Positions 19,361 through 29,178 of a stretch of 32,209 nt of DNA are shown one piece after another (position 1 is the stretch's first letter; every line of letters starts with the position of its first letter). The DNA is from Penium margaritaceum. Lineage: Eukaryota > Streptophyta > Zygnematophyceae > Desmidiales > Peniaceae. Location of the stretch: the NCBI GenBank assembly GCA_023375785.1, contig SZWC01000580.1, positions 13,128 through 45,336 of the forward strand, read 5' to 3'. The position numbers and the translations under genes were made by a program. Below the pieces are notes generated by a model. The model was not told the DNA's origin, did not search any database, and saw nothing but the letters and a program-made list of their open reading frames with translations.

Positions 19361-20742
19361 GTGAAATATGCCACCCCCTCCCGCTGGCACATCATTCTAA
19401 AAACTTCTTACAAACTCTCCCCAACATAGAACCACCATCCCTCTTTGTCAGCAAAAATCTTCAGGAATACGTAGCCTTCAACAAGTTCCTTGTTAAAGAA
19501 TCCAATAGACCTTTCAGCCTCGCAAAGTCCAATTTTTTTCTATACAACAGAGAAATCCAAATCAAACACCTCATCCCTGAACTCGCTGTAACGTACGGCC
19601 TGGATAGTTCCGGTGTCAAGGTGTACAAGAATTTCCAACCGGAAAAACGTAATGTACAGAAAGTCTTTACCTCACTTCCTCCTCAATGGAAGCAAGTAAT
19701 CTCAGGTGAAAACAGGGAGGTTCAAAATACACATGATTATTGGTGTCCCACACCAAACACCAACATATCTCCCACCCTAATCTACAAAGTTATTAACCCC
19801 CAATACCCTGCAAATGTACAACCTTACATCGTAGACCCCAATCTAGAACTCAGACAAACCCCCTGTGACCCCATCCAAATTTTCTACCCAGAGGAATGGG
19901 TTCCAGTTCACACAAAGGACAATAGATTTCTAGGCTTCAGCAACAACACCCTCATGATGGCCTGGTGCATCAGCGGCCCAACCCCCTCCCTCTCTGCCAC
20001 CTACAAAGTGATCCTTACAGGTACCCTCAAACCCACCGAATACTGGGAAATTTGGGCCCACATCAACCGCCCTGCCAACCCAGCACAATACATGCAACAA
20101 CTTCTGAAATCCTCCATTCTTGGGCCCAAACAAAAAGATGTTCTGCTAAGAGTGACGATCCAATCCATTCAGGTAGGCAACAGACTCCGGTTCCTACCAC
20201 CGCCTTTCTTTATATTATGCCCATACTGTCACCGAAGCGCTTAAATCATTGAACATGCTTTCAAGAACTGCCCAAATCTTCTTCCAACTATACAACGCAT
20301 TCTACAAAGTGCTCAGCTTATTGGTAACATCCACATCACTCACACCTTCCACTCCATCAACACTACCACAATGTTTCCTTGGTGGCAGCTTCTACAAGCA
20401 ACAGCATATCGAGAAATTTGGATCCTCCGTTGTAAAATCTCACGCAAAGAACTTCCCAATCCTCGTACCACAGATGCTATTCTCCACCACACAATACTAC
20501 ACCAATTTGAGGACCAACTAAATACTCATGTAGCATATCTGACTGAAACAAACAAACCCCATGCTAACAAAACTCTCGCCCACATGCTAGCCCAACTTTC
20601 CGCACCACCAGCAGTATGCAAAGTGGACCACAGAGTCCAACTACCACACATTGTCATCGCCACTCAATTACGGTGCATCTGGACACAAAGTGTATCTTTA
20701 TCTCAGGGGGGTGGGCATTTCTACGAGTTGCTTAGAGAGTAA
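19361..20742 (+). pseudogene. LINE C-terminal region with CCHC motif
   Basis: A long open frame (from about 19282, shifted against the RT frame near 19320-19360) continues the pol protein. The zinc-binding motif CPYCHRSA-IIEHAFKNC is at 20218-20274, as in the zf-RVT domain at the C-terminus of plant L1-like LINEs, but a TAA at 20242-20244 lies inside it. The frame then continues with FPWWQLLQATAYREIWILR and ends at 20742 (HFYELLRE). The region is thought to aid template RNA binding. Confidence 0.8.
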
Positions 20743-20835
20743 CTCGGGAACCTCCTAAACCACAGTTACGACCGTTGGTTTGAATTTTGCCTTCGATGGT
20801 GGGTTAGTGGGTTAAATTCCCACATATCCCTGAGA
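20701..20835 (+). other. LINE 3' inverted repeat with T-arm-like hairpin
   Basis: TCTCAGGG at 20701-20708 and CCCTGAGA at 20828-20835 are perfect complements. Inside the right side GTGGG-TTAAATT-CCCAC (20807-20823) forms a 5-bp stem with a 7-base loop, as in a tRNA T-arm, and CGAGTT...AACTCG (about 20724-20745) forms a second hairpin. It overlaps the end of pol and the 3' UTR. It may be the RNA structure recognised by the LINE RT; it is not a recognisable tRNA. Confidence 0.5.
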
Positions 20836-20964
20836 CAAAGCACTCCAGGAACCTACCCGGATATGACATAAGTCATACAGGACGCGGCGGCGCCGTAAGT
20901 CCCCTCTGAAAGGAGCCGACAGAGTTACCACCAGACGAGGTCGACTTCAGACCCAAAAAAAAAA
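20743..20964 (+). other. LINE 3' UTR and poly(A)
   Basis: Non-coding tail ending in A10 (20955-20964), directly followed by copia-1 integrase sequence. The A tail defines the LINE 3' end. Confidence 0.75.
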
Positions 20965-21930
20965 GCATCGCAAGGCGTTCTCTGGAGCAGGGGAGCGTGC
21001 AAAGGAGGTGCTGGAGCTGGTCCACACGGACTTGTGTGGCCCGATGCAGACCCAGTGCTTTGGAGGCTCTAGGTACATCTTCATTGATGATTTCAGCTGT
21101 TGCGAAGATGTGTACTTCCTTGCGTCCAAGGACCAGTGTTTTGACAGGTTCAAGGAGTTCAAGGCAATGGTGGAGAACCAGACAGGCAAGAAAATCAAGG
21201 CGTTGTGCAATGACCGCGGTGGAGAGTACCTGAGGAAGGGGTTTCAAGACTACCTTGCAACAGCTGGCATCAAGGCACAACGTATAGTGCCATACTCTTT
21301 GCAGTAGAATGATGTAGCAGAACGCGCCAACCGCACCATCATTGAGTCGGCACGCTCCATGCTGCACGTGACTCGGCTCGCCTATGACATATGAGCCAAA
21401 GCAATGAGCACTGTGATGTACATCAAGAACCGTAGTCCAACCAAGGCATTGGAGCAGATGACACCGTATGAGGCGTGGTTCGGCAAGAAGCTGAGCGTGG
21501 GTCACCTCCGTGCTTTTGAAATCTTGGCACACATGCATGTACCCAAGGAGAAGTAGCAAAAGTGGGACGCAACGAGCATGCAGATGCTGATGATTGGCTA
21601 TGACATGGCAAGCAAAGTGTATCACCTCTTTGAGAGGGATATTGGCCACGTCATCATCTCAAGAATGTCATTTTCATTAAAAGCAACATCATCAGTACCA
21701 ACATTGTTTGTGAGGAGGCACCAGAACAAGCAGTTGACAAAGCAGTGGGAGTAGATTTCCTTCATCATCCCCTCTCTCTAGATCCTTCCTCTACTATGAC
21801 AGTAGGAGAACCAGTCTACTCTCCCACATATGATGGAGCAGATACAGCAGCCTCATTGGTAGAAGGAGAGGAAGGTGATGCAATGCCACCAGTAGCAGCA
21901 GTTGTGCCACCAACACCGCGCTAGCCGCCC
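20965..21930 (+). pseudogene. Copia-1 integrase (3' half of the split element)
   Basis: Sequence resumes at the residues HRKAFSGAGERAKEVLELVH and carries the core TDLCGPM (first Asp, about 21026), ALCNDRGGEYL (second Asp, about 21207) and NDVAERANRTII (Glu, about 21309; N-D for the usual N-G). SPTKALEQMTPYEAWFGKK and AHMHVPKEK follow. Stops occur at 21305, 21392 and 21554. The zinc Cys pair expected just before HRKAF is absent; the preceding protein ends at 6235. The linker from about 21700 to 21930 is Pro/Ala/Thr-rich. Confidence 0.9.
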
Positions 21931-23055
21931 ACAAATGCTCCAGCACCAGTTCGCATGTACCCCCTTAGGGTGCACCACAATCCTGGCAAGCGCGGCCATT
22001 TATGGATGCTGAAAAAACCAGAATAGATTAATGTTGTAGTTGCAGCAGACTAAGATGAGCCAACATCGTACAAGGAGGCTATGGCTGCACTAGATGTAGC
22101 GGTTTTGACGCAAGCTGTGCAGGAAGAGATACAGTCGCAACTCGACAACAGCACATGGGAGCTGACTTGGCGTCTACTTGGACGCAAGGTGATCAAGTGC
22201 AAGTGAGTGTTCAGGAAGAATTGAAGAGCATGTGGCAACCTTGAAACGTTCAAGGCAAGGATGGTTGCAAAAGGCTACTTGCAACAGGAAGGCATCGACT
22301 AGACGGATTTTTTTTCTCCTGTTGCAAATTTTACCTTTGTACGCACTCTCCTCTCTTATGTAGTAACTAAGGACTTTGAGAACCACCACATGGATGTCAC
22401 GACGACATTCTTGAATGGTGACTTGGAGGAGGAGATCTACATGATGCAGCCGGAGGGATCCGTCATGGATGGCCAAGAGCACCTGGTTTGCAAGCTGCAG
22501 AAGTCGTTGTACGGCCTCAAGCAAGTGTCGCATGCTTGGAACCAGAAGTTGGATCTAGCACTGCAGTGCATGGGTTTTGAGCGCAACGAGTGTGACTACG
22601 GTGTCTATCGATGGCAGCATGAGCATGAGATCCTCATCATCATTGTCTATGTGGATGACATGCCCCTCCTTTGCAACACCATGTCCGCACTACAGGAGTT
22701 CAAGGAGGAGATTCAGGAGCGCTTCCAGATGTCTGATCTCAGAGAGGCGTCATACTTCCTTGGTCTCTAGATCACTTGTGACTGCAAAGCACGTATCCTC
22801 TTGCTACAACAAAGCCGCTACATCAAGGACGTCCTATACAGGTTTGACATGGCGGAAGCAAGACCCATTGGCACACGGCTTGAGGCGCAGCAGTCACTCG
22901 TGAGCTTCAGTGGAGAAGCAGATGCAGCTGAGCAGCAGAAGTACAAGAGCGCCTTCTGTAATCTCATGTACCTGATGGTGGAAACAAGGCCGGCCCTCGC
23001 ACAAGCTGTAAGCGCTGTGAGCCAACACATGGTGAATCCCAGACCTGAATACTAG
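21931..23055 (+). pseudogene. Copia-1 reverse transcriptase
   Basis: RVT_2 motifs: ALDVAVLTQAVQEEIQSQ, FKARMVAKGYLQQEGID, FENHHMDVTTTFLNGDLEEE, EHLVCKLQKSLYGLKQ, and the catalytic IIVYVDDMPLLCN (about 22640-22680, both Asp intact; codons GAT GAC). Then EASYFLGL, a TAG at 22768, LLLQQSRYIKDVLYRFDM and ETRPALAQAVSAVSQHM. Internal stops at 22024, 22051, 22204 and 22300 and others show decay. Confidence 0.92.
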
Positions 23056-23545
23056 AAGGCAGTGAAGTGGATCTTCTACTACCTTGCTTGAACCATCAAC
23101 ATGGGAACCACCTACAATGGCACCAACAATAGCATCATCGGCTACACAGACGTAGATTTAGCTTCAAACCCTGAGGATTGCAAGCGACAGGTGGTTGTGG
23201 CCACCTCAAGCACGGAAGCTGAGTGTGTCTCTCTCAATTTTGGAGCCAAGGAAGCAGTTTGGTTCCAACGTCTTATGGCAGAGATGTGTGGGAATGTAGC
23301 AGTTCCTATTCCTAAGCCCGTCGACAACCAGAGCACGATCACACTTTCCAAGAACCTTGAGCACCATGCACGCACCAAGCACATTGAAATCGCGTATAAT
23401 TTCATCGGAACATGGTGTATGAGGGTGCTATAAAGCTGGAGTTCACTCCAACCAGCAAGTAGGCCACTGATTTCTGCACCAAGCCAGTAACCCGTGAGAA
23501 GGAGCAGTTCTACATGAAGGCATGTGCACTCAGCCCACTCTGACT
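23056..23545 (+). pseudogene. Copia-1 RNase H with in-frame internal deletion
   Basis: GYTDVDLASNPEDCKRQVVV, TSSTEAECVSLNFGAKEAVW, VDNQSTITLSKNLEHHARTK and HIEIAYNFI are copia RNase H motifs. Between NPEDCK and RQVVV the usual stretch with S-T-S-G-Y and G-G-A-I-S-W is missing (about 19 residues, compare copia-2 at 10130-10200), so an in-frame deletion probably occurred. The coding sequence ends with a decayed FCTKPVTREK about 40 bases before a purine-rich tract, AAAGTGGGAGATAG (23550-23563). Confidence 0.88.
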
Positions 23546-23557
23546 ACGACAAAGTGG

Positions 23558-24235
23558 GAGATAGTTGGAAATTGGGTCATCCGGCTCAATTCTTGGTCCA
23601 CAGGAGTAAGTTCCAACAAAATAACAGATGCCTGCTCAAGCCAACTTCACCATTGAGAAGATGAAGTGGTAAAACATGTATGGTCCTAGTTCAGGCCGAT
23701 CCAATGGTCGGATGGGGAAATATGAATTCTTGGAAATTCCGGGGTCATCGACCGCAGTTGTTTGGTTGACTATGGGTGATGGCTCCATGCCTTAGCCTGA
23801 AAGAATAAAAAGGCAAGAGGACCAGGGTCAAGACTTGATGGGACAAATATCTAAAACGGATTCTTGGATTGACTTGTCAAAGTGTGCTGATTAGGAAAAA
23901 GGGTACCTCTCCTTACTTTTTAGGTGAGGTGAGATCCTTGTGTGCTAGCCATGGACACATGGCAATTCTCCATGGGATTGTGGGTTATGTGACCACTAGG
24001 AGTGTGCCATGAGTATTTTCTAGCTGTCTAGGTTGTGTGTGATTGGTTAGCCTGATTGCTAGGCTGATTTCCTTCCTTGTGTGAGATTATGGACTCTTGT
24101 GTGTGAGCCTTAGCCTCCATGGCTAAGTGGTATCGGTTGTGCGAGAGCTGACTTGCCCAAGCTCTGGTTGTATATGTACTCCATCATTTTGAGAGATTCA
24201 ACAACCATTCTTCAGCACAAATGATGCCCTTTCAC
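23558..24235 (+). other. Probable copia-1 3' LTR
   Basis: It follows the polypurine-like AAAGTGGGAGATAG at the copia-1 3' end and starts TTGGAAATTGGG. AATAAAAAG occurs at about 23803, and a TGTATATGTACTCC stretch followed by GAGAGATTCAACAACC (24168-24210) resembles the R-U5 part of plant copia LTRs. I could not match it to the 5' side (4100-4700), so the LTR call rests on position and these features only. Confidence 0.5.
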
Positions 24236-24669
24236 TCACACATGCTTGCTGATCCAAGGCTGCGTCTCTCCTCCAGATCCAACATCGACCAGTGGACACA
24301 CAATTCAAATAATGCAAATATGGGCCAAAGCAAGTCCACCGAGAAAATGTAGGAGCTACAGGAAAATGGTACAGTGGCCTAGCAAGTTTCCAAGGTGTTG
24401 GTGCAGCTGTCCTACAACTGAAGATGGGTGGATGACCCCTCAGCCGTGCTACTTTAGTCTGCATGAGGGATCTACACATGCATGCACATGGCCGAGTGGC
24501 CACCGTCAACTGTATGTACACATGGGAACTGCTCACAGCACAACACTTCTCCATGACCCAATGGTACGCATGTCTATATGCATGCAGAACTGACATGATT
24601 GCTCAACAAGATGCACAACAGTTCAATAATGCACACCCCACTCTCAGCTACGCTCGGGCAAGGAACAAA
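24236..24669. other. Unassigned stretch between tail-to-tail copia elements
   Basis: No similarity recognised on either strand. By position it could hold the 3' LTR of copia-3 (minus strand). Confidence 0.3.
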
Positions 24670-25350
24670 GCCTTAAAAAAAAATGGCCACCATGAACTTT
24701 TTGCACGCCAATGTTTTGGTCAAGAATTCAGCCAGCTGCATGTCAGTGTACACCCAGACGATGGACATAACCTGTTGCTCCACCAAATCATGCACAAAGT
24801 AATGCTCAGCAGAAGTGTGCTTTGTGCCTGAATGAAAGACACAAGATTTCACAATGGAAAGAGCTCTCCGGATGTCACAATGTAGAACAATAGAAGGAAC
24901 AAACTGGCGCAACTCTCAAACAAGTATTGTAGTAATCATGCCTCAGCAGCCCTAGCCCCCAGAGCAACATACTTTTCCTCTCACAAGCTACGCATAATGC
25001 AGCTCTTCTTGCCCGTGCACCATGATATCAGTCCCAAAAAGTAGGAACACGCAGCATGTCTAATTGCACCCATGAGGGCTCCGATCACTCTCATTGTCTG
25101 TGTAACCGTCGACTACCACTAAACACAGCCGAGAAAGGAGAATTCCAAGGAACATCGTAGTAACCATGTACCAAACCACTTGCACAGCTGTATAAAGAGC
25201 TCCTGCCCAGCAACATAGTGAGAATTGTACAAAGTGGCTGCCGGCAAAGGCAATTTCTGGCCGAGTGATTGTGGCCAAGTACATCAGAGAGCCAATGAGG
25301 CGCGAGAAATAGGTCACATCTAATGAATCCCCAGACATGTTGAATCATCC
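24670..25350 (-). pseudogene. Copia-3 RNase H and RT end
   Basis: The minus strand reads VTYFSRLIGSLMYLATITRP (about 25270-25320, end of RT), and RNase H end motifs KSCVFHSGTKHTSAEHYFVH, VYTDMQLAEFLTKTL (24690-24850). Between them frames change several times. It is a third copia lineage, more decayed than copia-1 and copia-2. Confidence 0.82.
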
Positions 25351-26090
25351 ACATTCAATTCATCTTGCCTGTTTTGTATGCTGGGTGTGGAGGCTTTGTC
25401 TCTGGAATGAAGTGGTTAACAAATAGCTTCCCCATGTGGGTGTAACTTGCTTGCTACAACAGGAGTTTCTGCTGCCGGTGGTTGCGCAAGATCTCCATCC
25501 TAAGGAGTATAGGTGAAGACCAAGGTCCCTCATCTAGTAGAAAGCTTGGAGAACCGTCTTGGGCTCCTTTACAACCCTCATTGAAAGTGGCATGATGAAG
25601 AGGTTGTCAATGTAGACCATGATGGCAATAAAGTGCTCAGCTGTCCGTCAAATAAACAGGGACGAATCGGCATCATAATGCACGTAGTCGGTTTGAGTGA
25701 GCATGCCAGTGATCTCATAGTTCTATTACAGGGATGAAATTTTGAGGCTAAATACGACCTTGCACGCGTGCCACATCTTTTCACCAGCCTTGAAGCCTGG
25801 TGGCTGGACCATGTAAATCACCTCCTCAAGGGTGTGATGGAGGAACACATTGTTCAAACCCATATGATGTAGCTCTTAGTTGTGCTGGGCAACGACGGCA
25901 AACACGGCACAAGCTATAGCCATGTGGCCAATAGGTGCAAAGATCTTGTTGAAATCAACACCCTTAACATGTGAGAACCCCTTGGCCATCAAGCAAGCCA
26001 CATAGAAATCCAATGAGCCGTTAGGCCTTTCCTTCTTGAAAATCCTCACTCAGCCCATATGGCCAAGTGAGGATTTTCAAGGGGGAGCTT
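25351..26090 (-). pseudogene. Copia-3 reverse transcriptase
   Basis: Minus-strand motifs: LMAKGFSHVKGVDFNKIFAP (about 25930-25990), EEVIYMVQPPGFKAGEKMW, and the catalytic VYIDNLFIMPLSM at about 25580-25620; the family has YVDD, so the second Asp (codon AAC at 25603-25605) is lost. MRDLGLHLYSLGW follows. Stops and frame changes are frequent. Confidence 0.85.
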
Positions 26091-26442
26091 GAAAATCCTC
26101 ACTTCTGCCCAAGCAAAAGGTCAAATAGCTTATACACACCATGCTTTCAGATGGCTCTGAGCTCATCTTCACAGATTGCATGCCACAATTTCCCATTCTC
26201 TGTTGAGAGTGCCTCCTTCAATGTGCCTATATCAGGCATTTTTTAGGGGGAGCTTTGGGTGACAAAAAGGTCCATTGCGGATCTGACCATGACAAAGTCA
26301 GCTACGACATCATAGGCAACTGCAAAGTCTCAAGAGACCAAATCGTGACTGACAAGGCATGCTAGATGCACTTCAGTTTAGTTCGCCAAGACACTAAGGC
26401 TAAGGGCCTATGTACTAGGCTCCCCATTCTCAATTCTACAAG

Positions 26443-27110
26443 CTAGACATTTGGACAGTGTGTCAGCAACTTGCTGAGCCATAGAGGCAAGTGGTTGAAG
26501 AAGACCACCGGGCTCACAAGGGAAGTTGAGGCCAATGTGTTCACCTGGAGTTGCAGATCAAAGGATAGGGATGCAGGTACAGGGACTGTAAACTCGCTAG
26601 CAGGCGGAGAGGGTGCTGTTGGAGGAGACTCATGAACAGGAATAGGGGAAGCTATAGGCTTGTACACATGTGAGATAGGAAGGGCCGTCGGAGGGACTGA
26701 TACAGGCACAGGACTAGGTGTGCCAGTGGGGACAGACATGGGCACATAACCAAGTATGCTTGTGGGGATAGACACAGGCATAAGACCAGGTGTCCCAATG
26801 GATACTCTCGTAGGCAAAGGGCCATTAAATCCCCTGGGAAAGATGCAGGCAAATGACAAGGTCTGCCAAAGGGGACTGTCGCAGGCATAAGACTAAATGT
26901 GCCAGTGGGTACTGACAACGTCACTAAATCCATAGCCATGATGGCTGGGTCATTACCGGCCGGAGACTGAACCACAGTTGAGAAGGTCCGGACGGACCCA
27001 CATAGGCCTAGACTCTCCCACCCACAAGGAAAGCCAAATGTTGGATGAGTCTTGATAAGTGAGAGCCTCAAAGAAGAGGGTGTCTCAGGAATCAACAATG
27101 TGGTGGCGAG
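26443..27110 (-). pseudogene. Copia-3 Pro-rich integrase-RT linker with 36-bp minisatellite
   Basis: The minus strand codes for a Pro/Val/Ser/Thr-rich spacer (VPTGTPSPVPVSVP repeated). The underlying DNA has three adjacent 36-bp imperfect units at about 26698-26805 (12 codons each) and a further unit at about 26873-26908 after an interruption. The spacer is the variable region of copia pol. Frame changes occur. Confidence 0.75.
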
Positions 27111-27712
27111 CGGGGTCTCAAAATTGCCAAGCCTTTAACCGTGGGGAAATTCAAAATAAGGCACACATGCGATCCCAAGGTGAAATCTTGGACCCTTGTT
27201 GGTCCTCGGTATTCTAAACACACGCCAAGGAGTCCCAAATGCGATTGAGAAAAAGTTCAGTGTGATGATCAGACCATAGCTCGCACAACATGACATAGTT
27301 CAGCAAGGTACTATGCAGAAGGTGGTTCCAAACCCACGTCATGTAGGATAAGCCCTCAGAGGTAAAGGACTTAGGAAAACCGCACTCAAACCAGAAAGTG
27401 CAAGTTTCATCCTCCATAGTGTAGTACTAGAGGTTAAAACCTCGTTCTACTGGAGAGTAGCAGAGGCAAAGATCTTGTGGAAAGCTAGGTGCTCAGCAAA
27501 GCATGCATCCATCTCATCCAAGAACTCACCTCCACGATCACACCAGAACATGTGCAATGTGTGACAAAACTCATGCTAAGCCATCACAAGCCACAGGCAC
27601 ACCGCCAGGGCGGCATCACTCTTGTGGCGTAGGCTAAAGACCCACCGCATCCGGGTGACTTCATCACTCAAGGTAAGGAGGTATTGCGCTTGATCTGAGA
27701 GGGACTCAACTG
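27111..27712 (-). pseudogene. Copia-3 integrase, 3' part
   Basis: Minus-strand translation begins with PVESLSDQAQYLLTLSDEVT (about 27650-27710) just inside the insertion point, followed by RMRWVFSLRHKSDAAL, CDRGGEFLDEMDACFAEH (second catalytic Asp, about 27490-27545), and LLHSTLLNYVM. The third acidic residue region (PQQNGVAER in the family) is reduced to LQ-stop-NEVL. The upstream half of the domain is at 30908-31560, on the other side of the insert. Confidence 0.8.
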
Positions 27713-27716
27713 GAAG
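27713..27716. repeat. Putative 4-bp target duplication, left
   Basis: GAAG here and GAAG at 30904-30907 flank the insert; joining the copia-3 halves at this word restores the expected G-P-L-P-V-E-S run of integrase codons. Confidence 0.5.
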
Positions 27717-28125
27717 ATTCTATGGTCAGTTGACCTAAAAAAACACACTGTTTGAGTACATGCAAAGTATGTACCTAAGGAAGATTCAAAGAATCTTTGT
27801 AGAAAGTAAATGAAAACTTGCTCCCAAAATCCATACTTCTATTAATGGAAATGAGATCTGAGTCAAAACATTTGTGAAAGTTATCAAGATTTACTCATAT
27901 GAATAAATGTTTTACACAAAATCAATGCACAATGTTCCCAGCCATCGGTTCAATGTGTAAAAGATAAAAGACATACCTTTACACAGATTCGAATAAAAGG
28001 TCAGTTGATTGTGAAAAATTAAACCAACATATTTTCCAAAGAGTATTGTGTCCTTACTGAAGACAACAGCCTTCAAAATGGCCCATCTGAGAGCATCAAG
28101 AGGAAGCCTGACAAATGACAGTTTC

Positions 28126-28133
28126 ACTGTTAC
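28126..28133. repeat. 8-bp target duplication of hAT-like element, left
   Basis: ACTGTTAC, identical to 29171-29178. Confidence 0.9.
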
Positions 28134-28744
28134 CAGGGCTGCAATACCGCGGTACCAAATACCGCGGTATCCTACTTCCGCTGCAGGTTAATACCGATAC
28201 CGGTACCGCATCCACAGTAGGACCGGTATCGCTAGTTTACCAGGGTACATACTATGTACCGTCTTACTCGGTTCATCGCACATGGAAAAAAACACGCTAC
28301 CGAAGAAGGTACCATTTGTTGACGCGACTGGCAACAGAATCAATTAAACCTTGTGAAATAAAAAGGCAACCGTCCTTTCATAACAATAGACAGATGAGAG
28401 AAACACAACATTTCAAAACTAGTCACCCCCATGGGTGCGAGGGTCATCGTTCTAGGCGCAGGCAGGGGGGAGGGGCTTGTTATTATGTTTCAGATGGGGC
28501 AGGCTGAAAGTCGTGAGAGAATAATACATTTTCAATAAATCGTACCCCCTGCCAAAAATAGCATAGGGAAAGGGGGGCTTTAGAAATATTGACCACTCCC
28601 CCCCTGCCCTTTCTTGGTCCTTTTCAAACTTTAGGAAAAAGGACCCAACAATAAGGGGCGGGTGACCGAACATTGTTCAGTCGATAGCCTGATGACACCC
28701 TCTTTGGAGTCCTAGTCGTGGTCGCATGCGTGCATGTCTTTAAT

Positions 28745-28777
<33 letters not shown>

Positions 28778-29170
28778 TCCCCACGCACACCCTGGTCAAG
28801 GGCGGGGGTTCACGCAGTGAACTCCCACCATCGACCGTCGACTTTCGCTTAGCTCCCGTTCACGATGCTCATGTACGAGCAACAACGTCGACCTCAATCG
28901 ACGTGTGCATGGAGTTAAGTGACAAGCAGCAGATGGAAAACAAACGAGAGAAAAGTACCTCGCTACAGCAGCAGTCCGGCGATGTTGCACTGCACGGTAC
29001 CGCGGTATTGTGCCCCGGTACAATACCACGGTACTACCGAAGGGTACCTTGGCAGGTTAGTACCGATACCGTACCGGTACCGTTAAGAAATATACCGTAC
29101 CGTGGTACTGCAGTACCGCGGTACAAAAACACGGTATACCGCGGTACCGGTAATACCGCCATCAGCCCTG
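28134..29170. mobile_element. Non-autonomous hAT-like DNA transposon
   Basis: 1037 bp flanked by perfect 8-bp duplications ACTGTTAC (28126-28133, 29171-29178). The ends are CAGGGCTG...CAGCCCTG, a terminal inverted repeat of the form common in hAT elements, and 8-bp duplication is characteristic of hAT. Both subterminal regions (28134-28290 and about 28990-29170) are packed with TACCGCGGTA and GGTACCG palindromic words in inverted arrangement. The interior has a C31 run (28746-28776) and no transposase similarity. It would depend on a transposase supplied elsewhere. Confidence 0.85.
28746..28776 (+). repeat. C31 homopolymer
   Basis: Uninterrupted run of 31 C inside the hAT-like element. Length may be unreliable in assembly. 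Confidence 0.95.
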
Positions 29171-29178
29171 ACTGTTAC

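Larger units (their letters stand above)
6236..20964 (+). mobile_element. LINE retrotransposon inserted in copia-1
   Basis: A non-LTR retrotransposon of about 9 kb once copia-2 (8911-14649 plus target duplication) is subtracted; this includes a 353-N gap. Order: leader, ORF1 with zinc knuckle and apparent introns, Pro-rich stretch, APE-type endonuclease, reverse transcriptase, C-terminal CCHC, 3' UTR and an A10 tail at 20955-20964. Copia-1 integrase sequence resumes directly after the tail with the codons for HRKAF. The 5' limit is approximate. I find no clear target-site duplication, and roughly 30 bases of copia-1 (expected integrase CxxC) seem to be missing at the junction, which suggests a target-site deletion. 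The sense strand is C-rich and G-poor for most of its length. Frameshifts and stops make this copy inactive. Confidence 0.85.

Noticed and set aside
20701..20835. tRNA gene (T-arm and B-box-like sequence)
   Set aside because: The acceptor-like stem is about 120 bases apart, no anticodon arm fits, and the T-loop lacks the TTC core.
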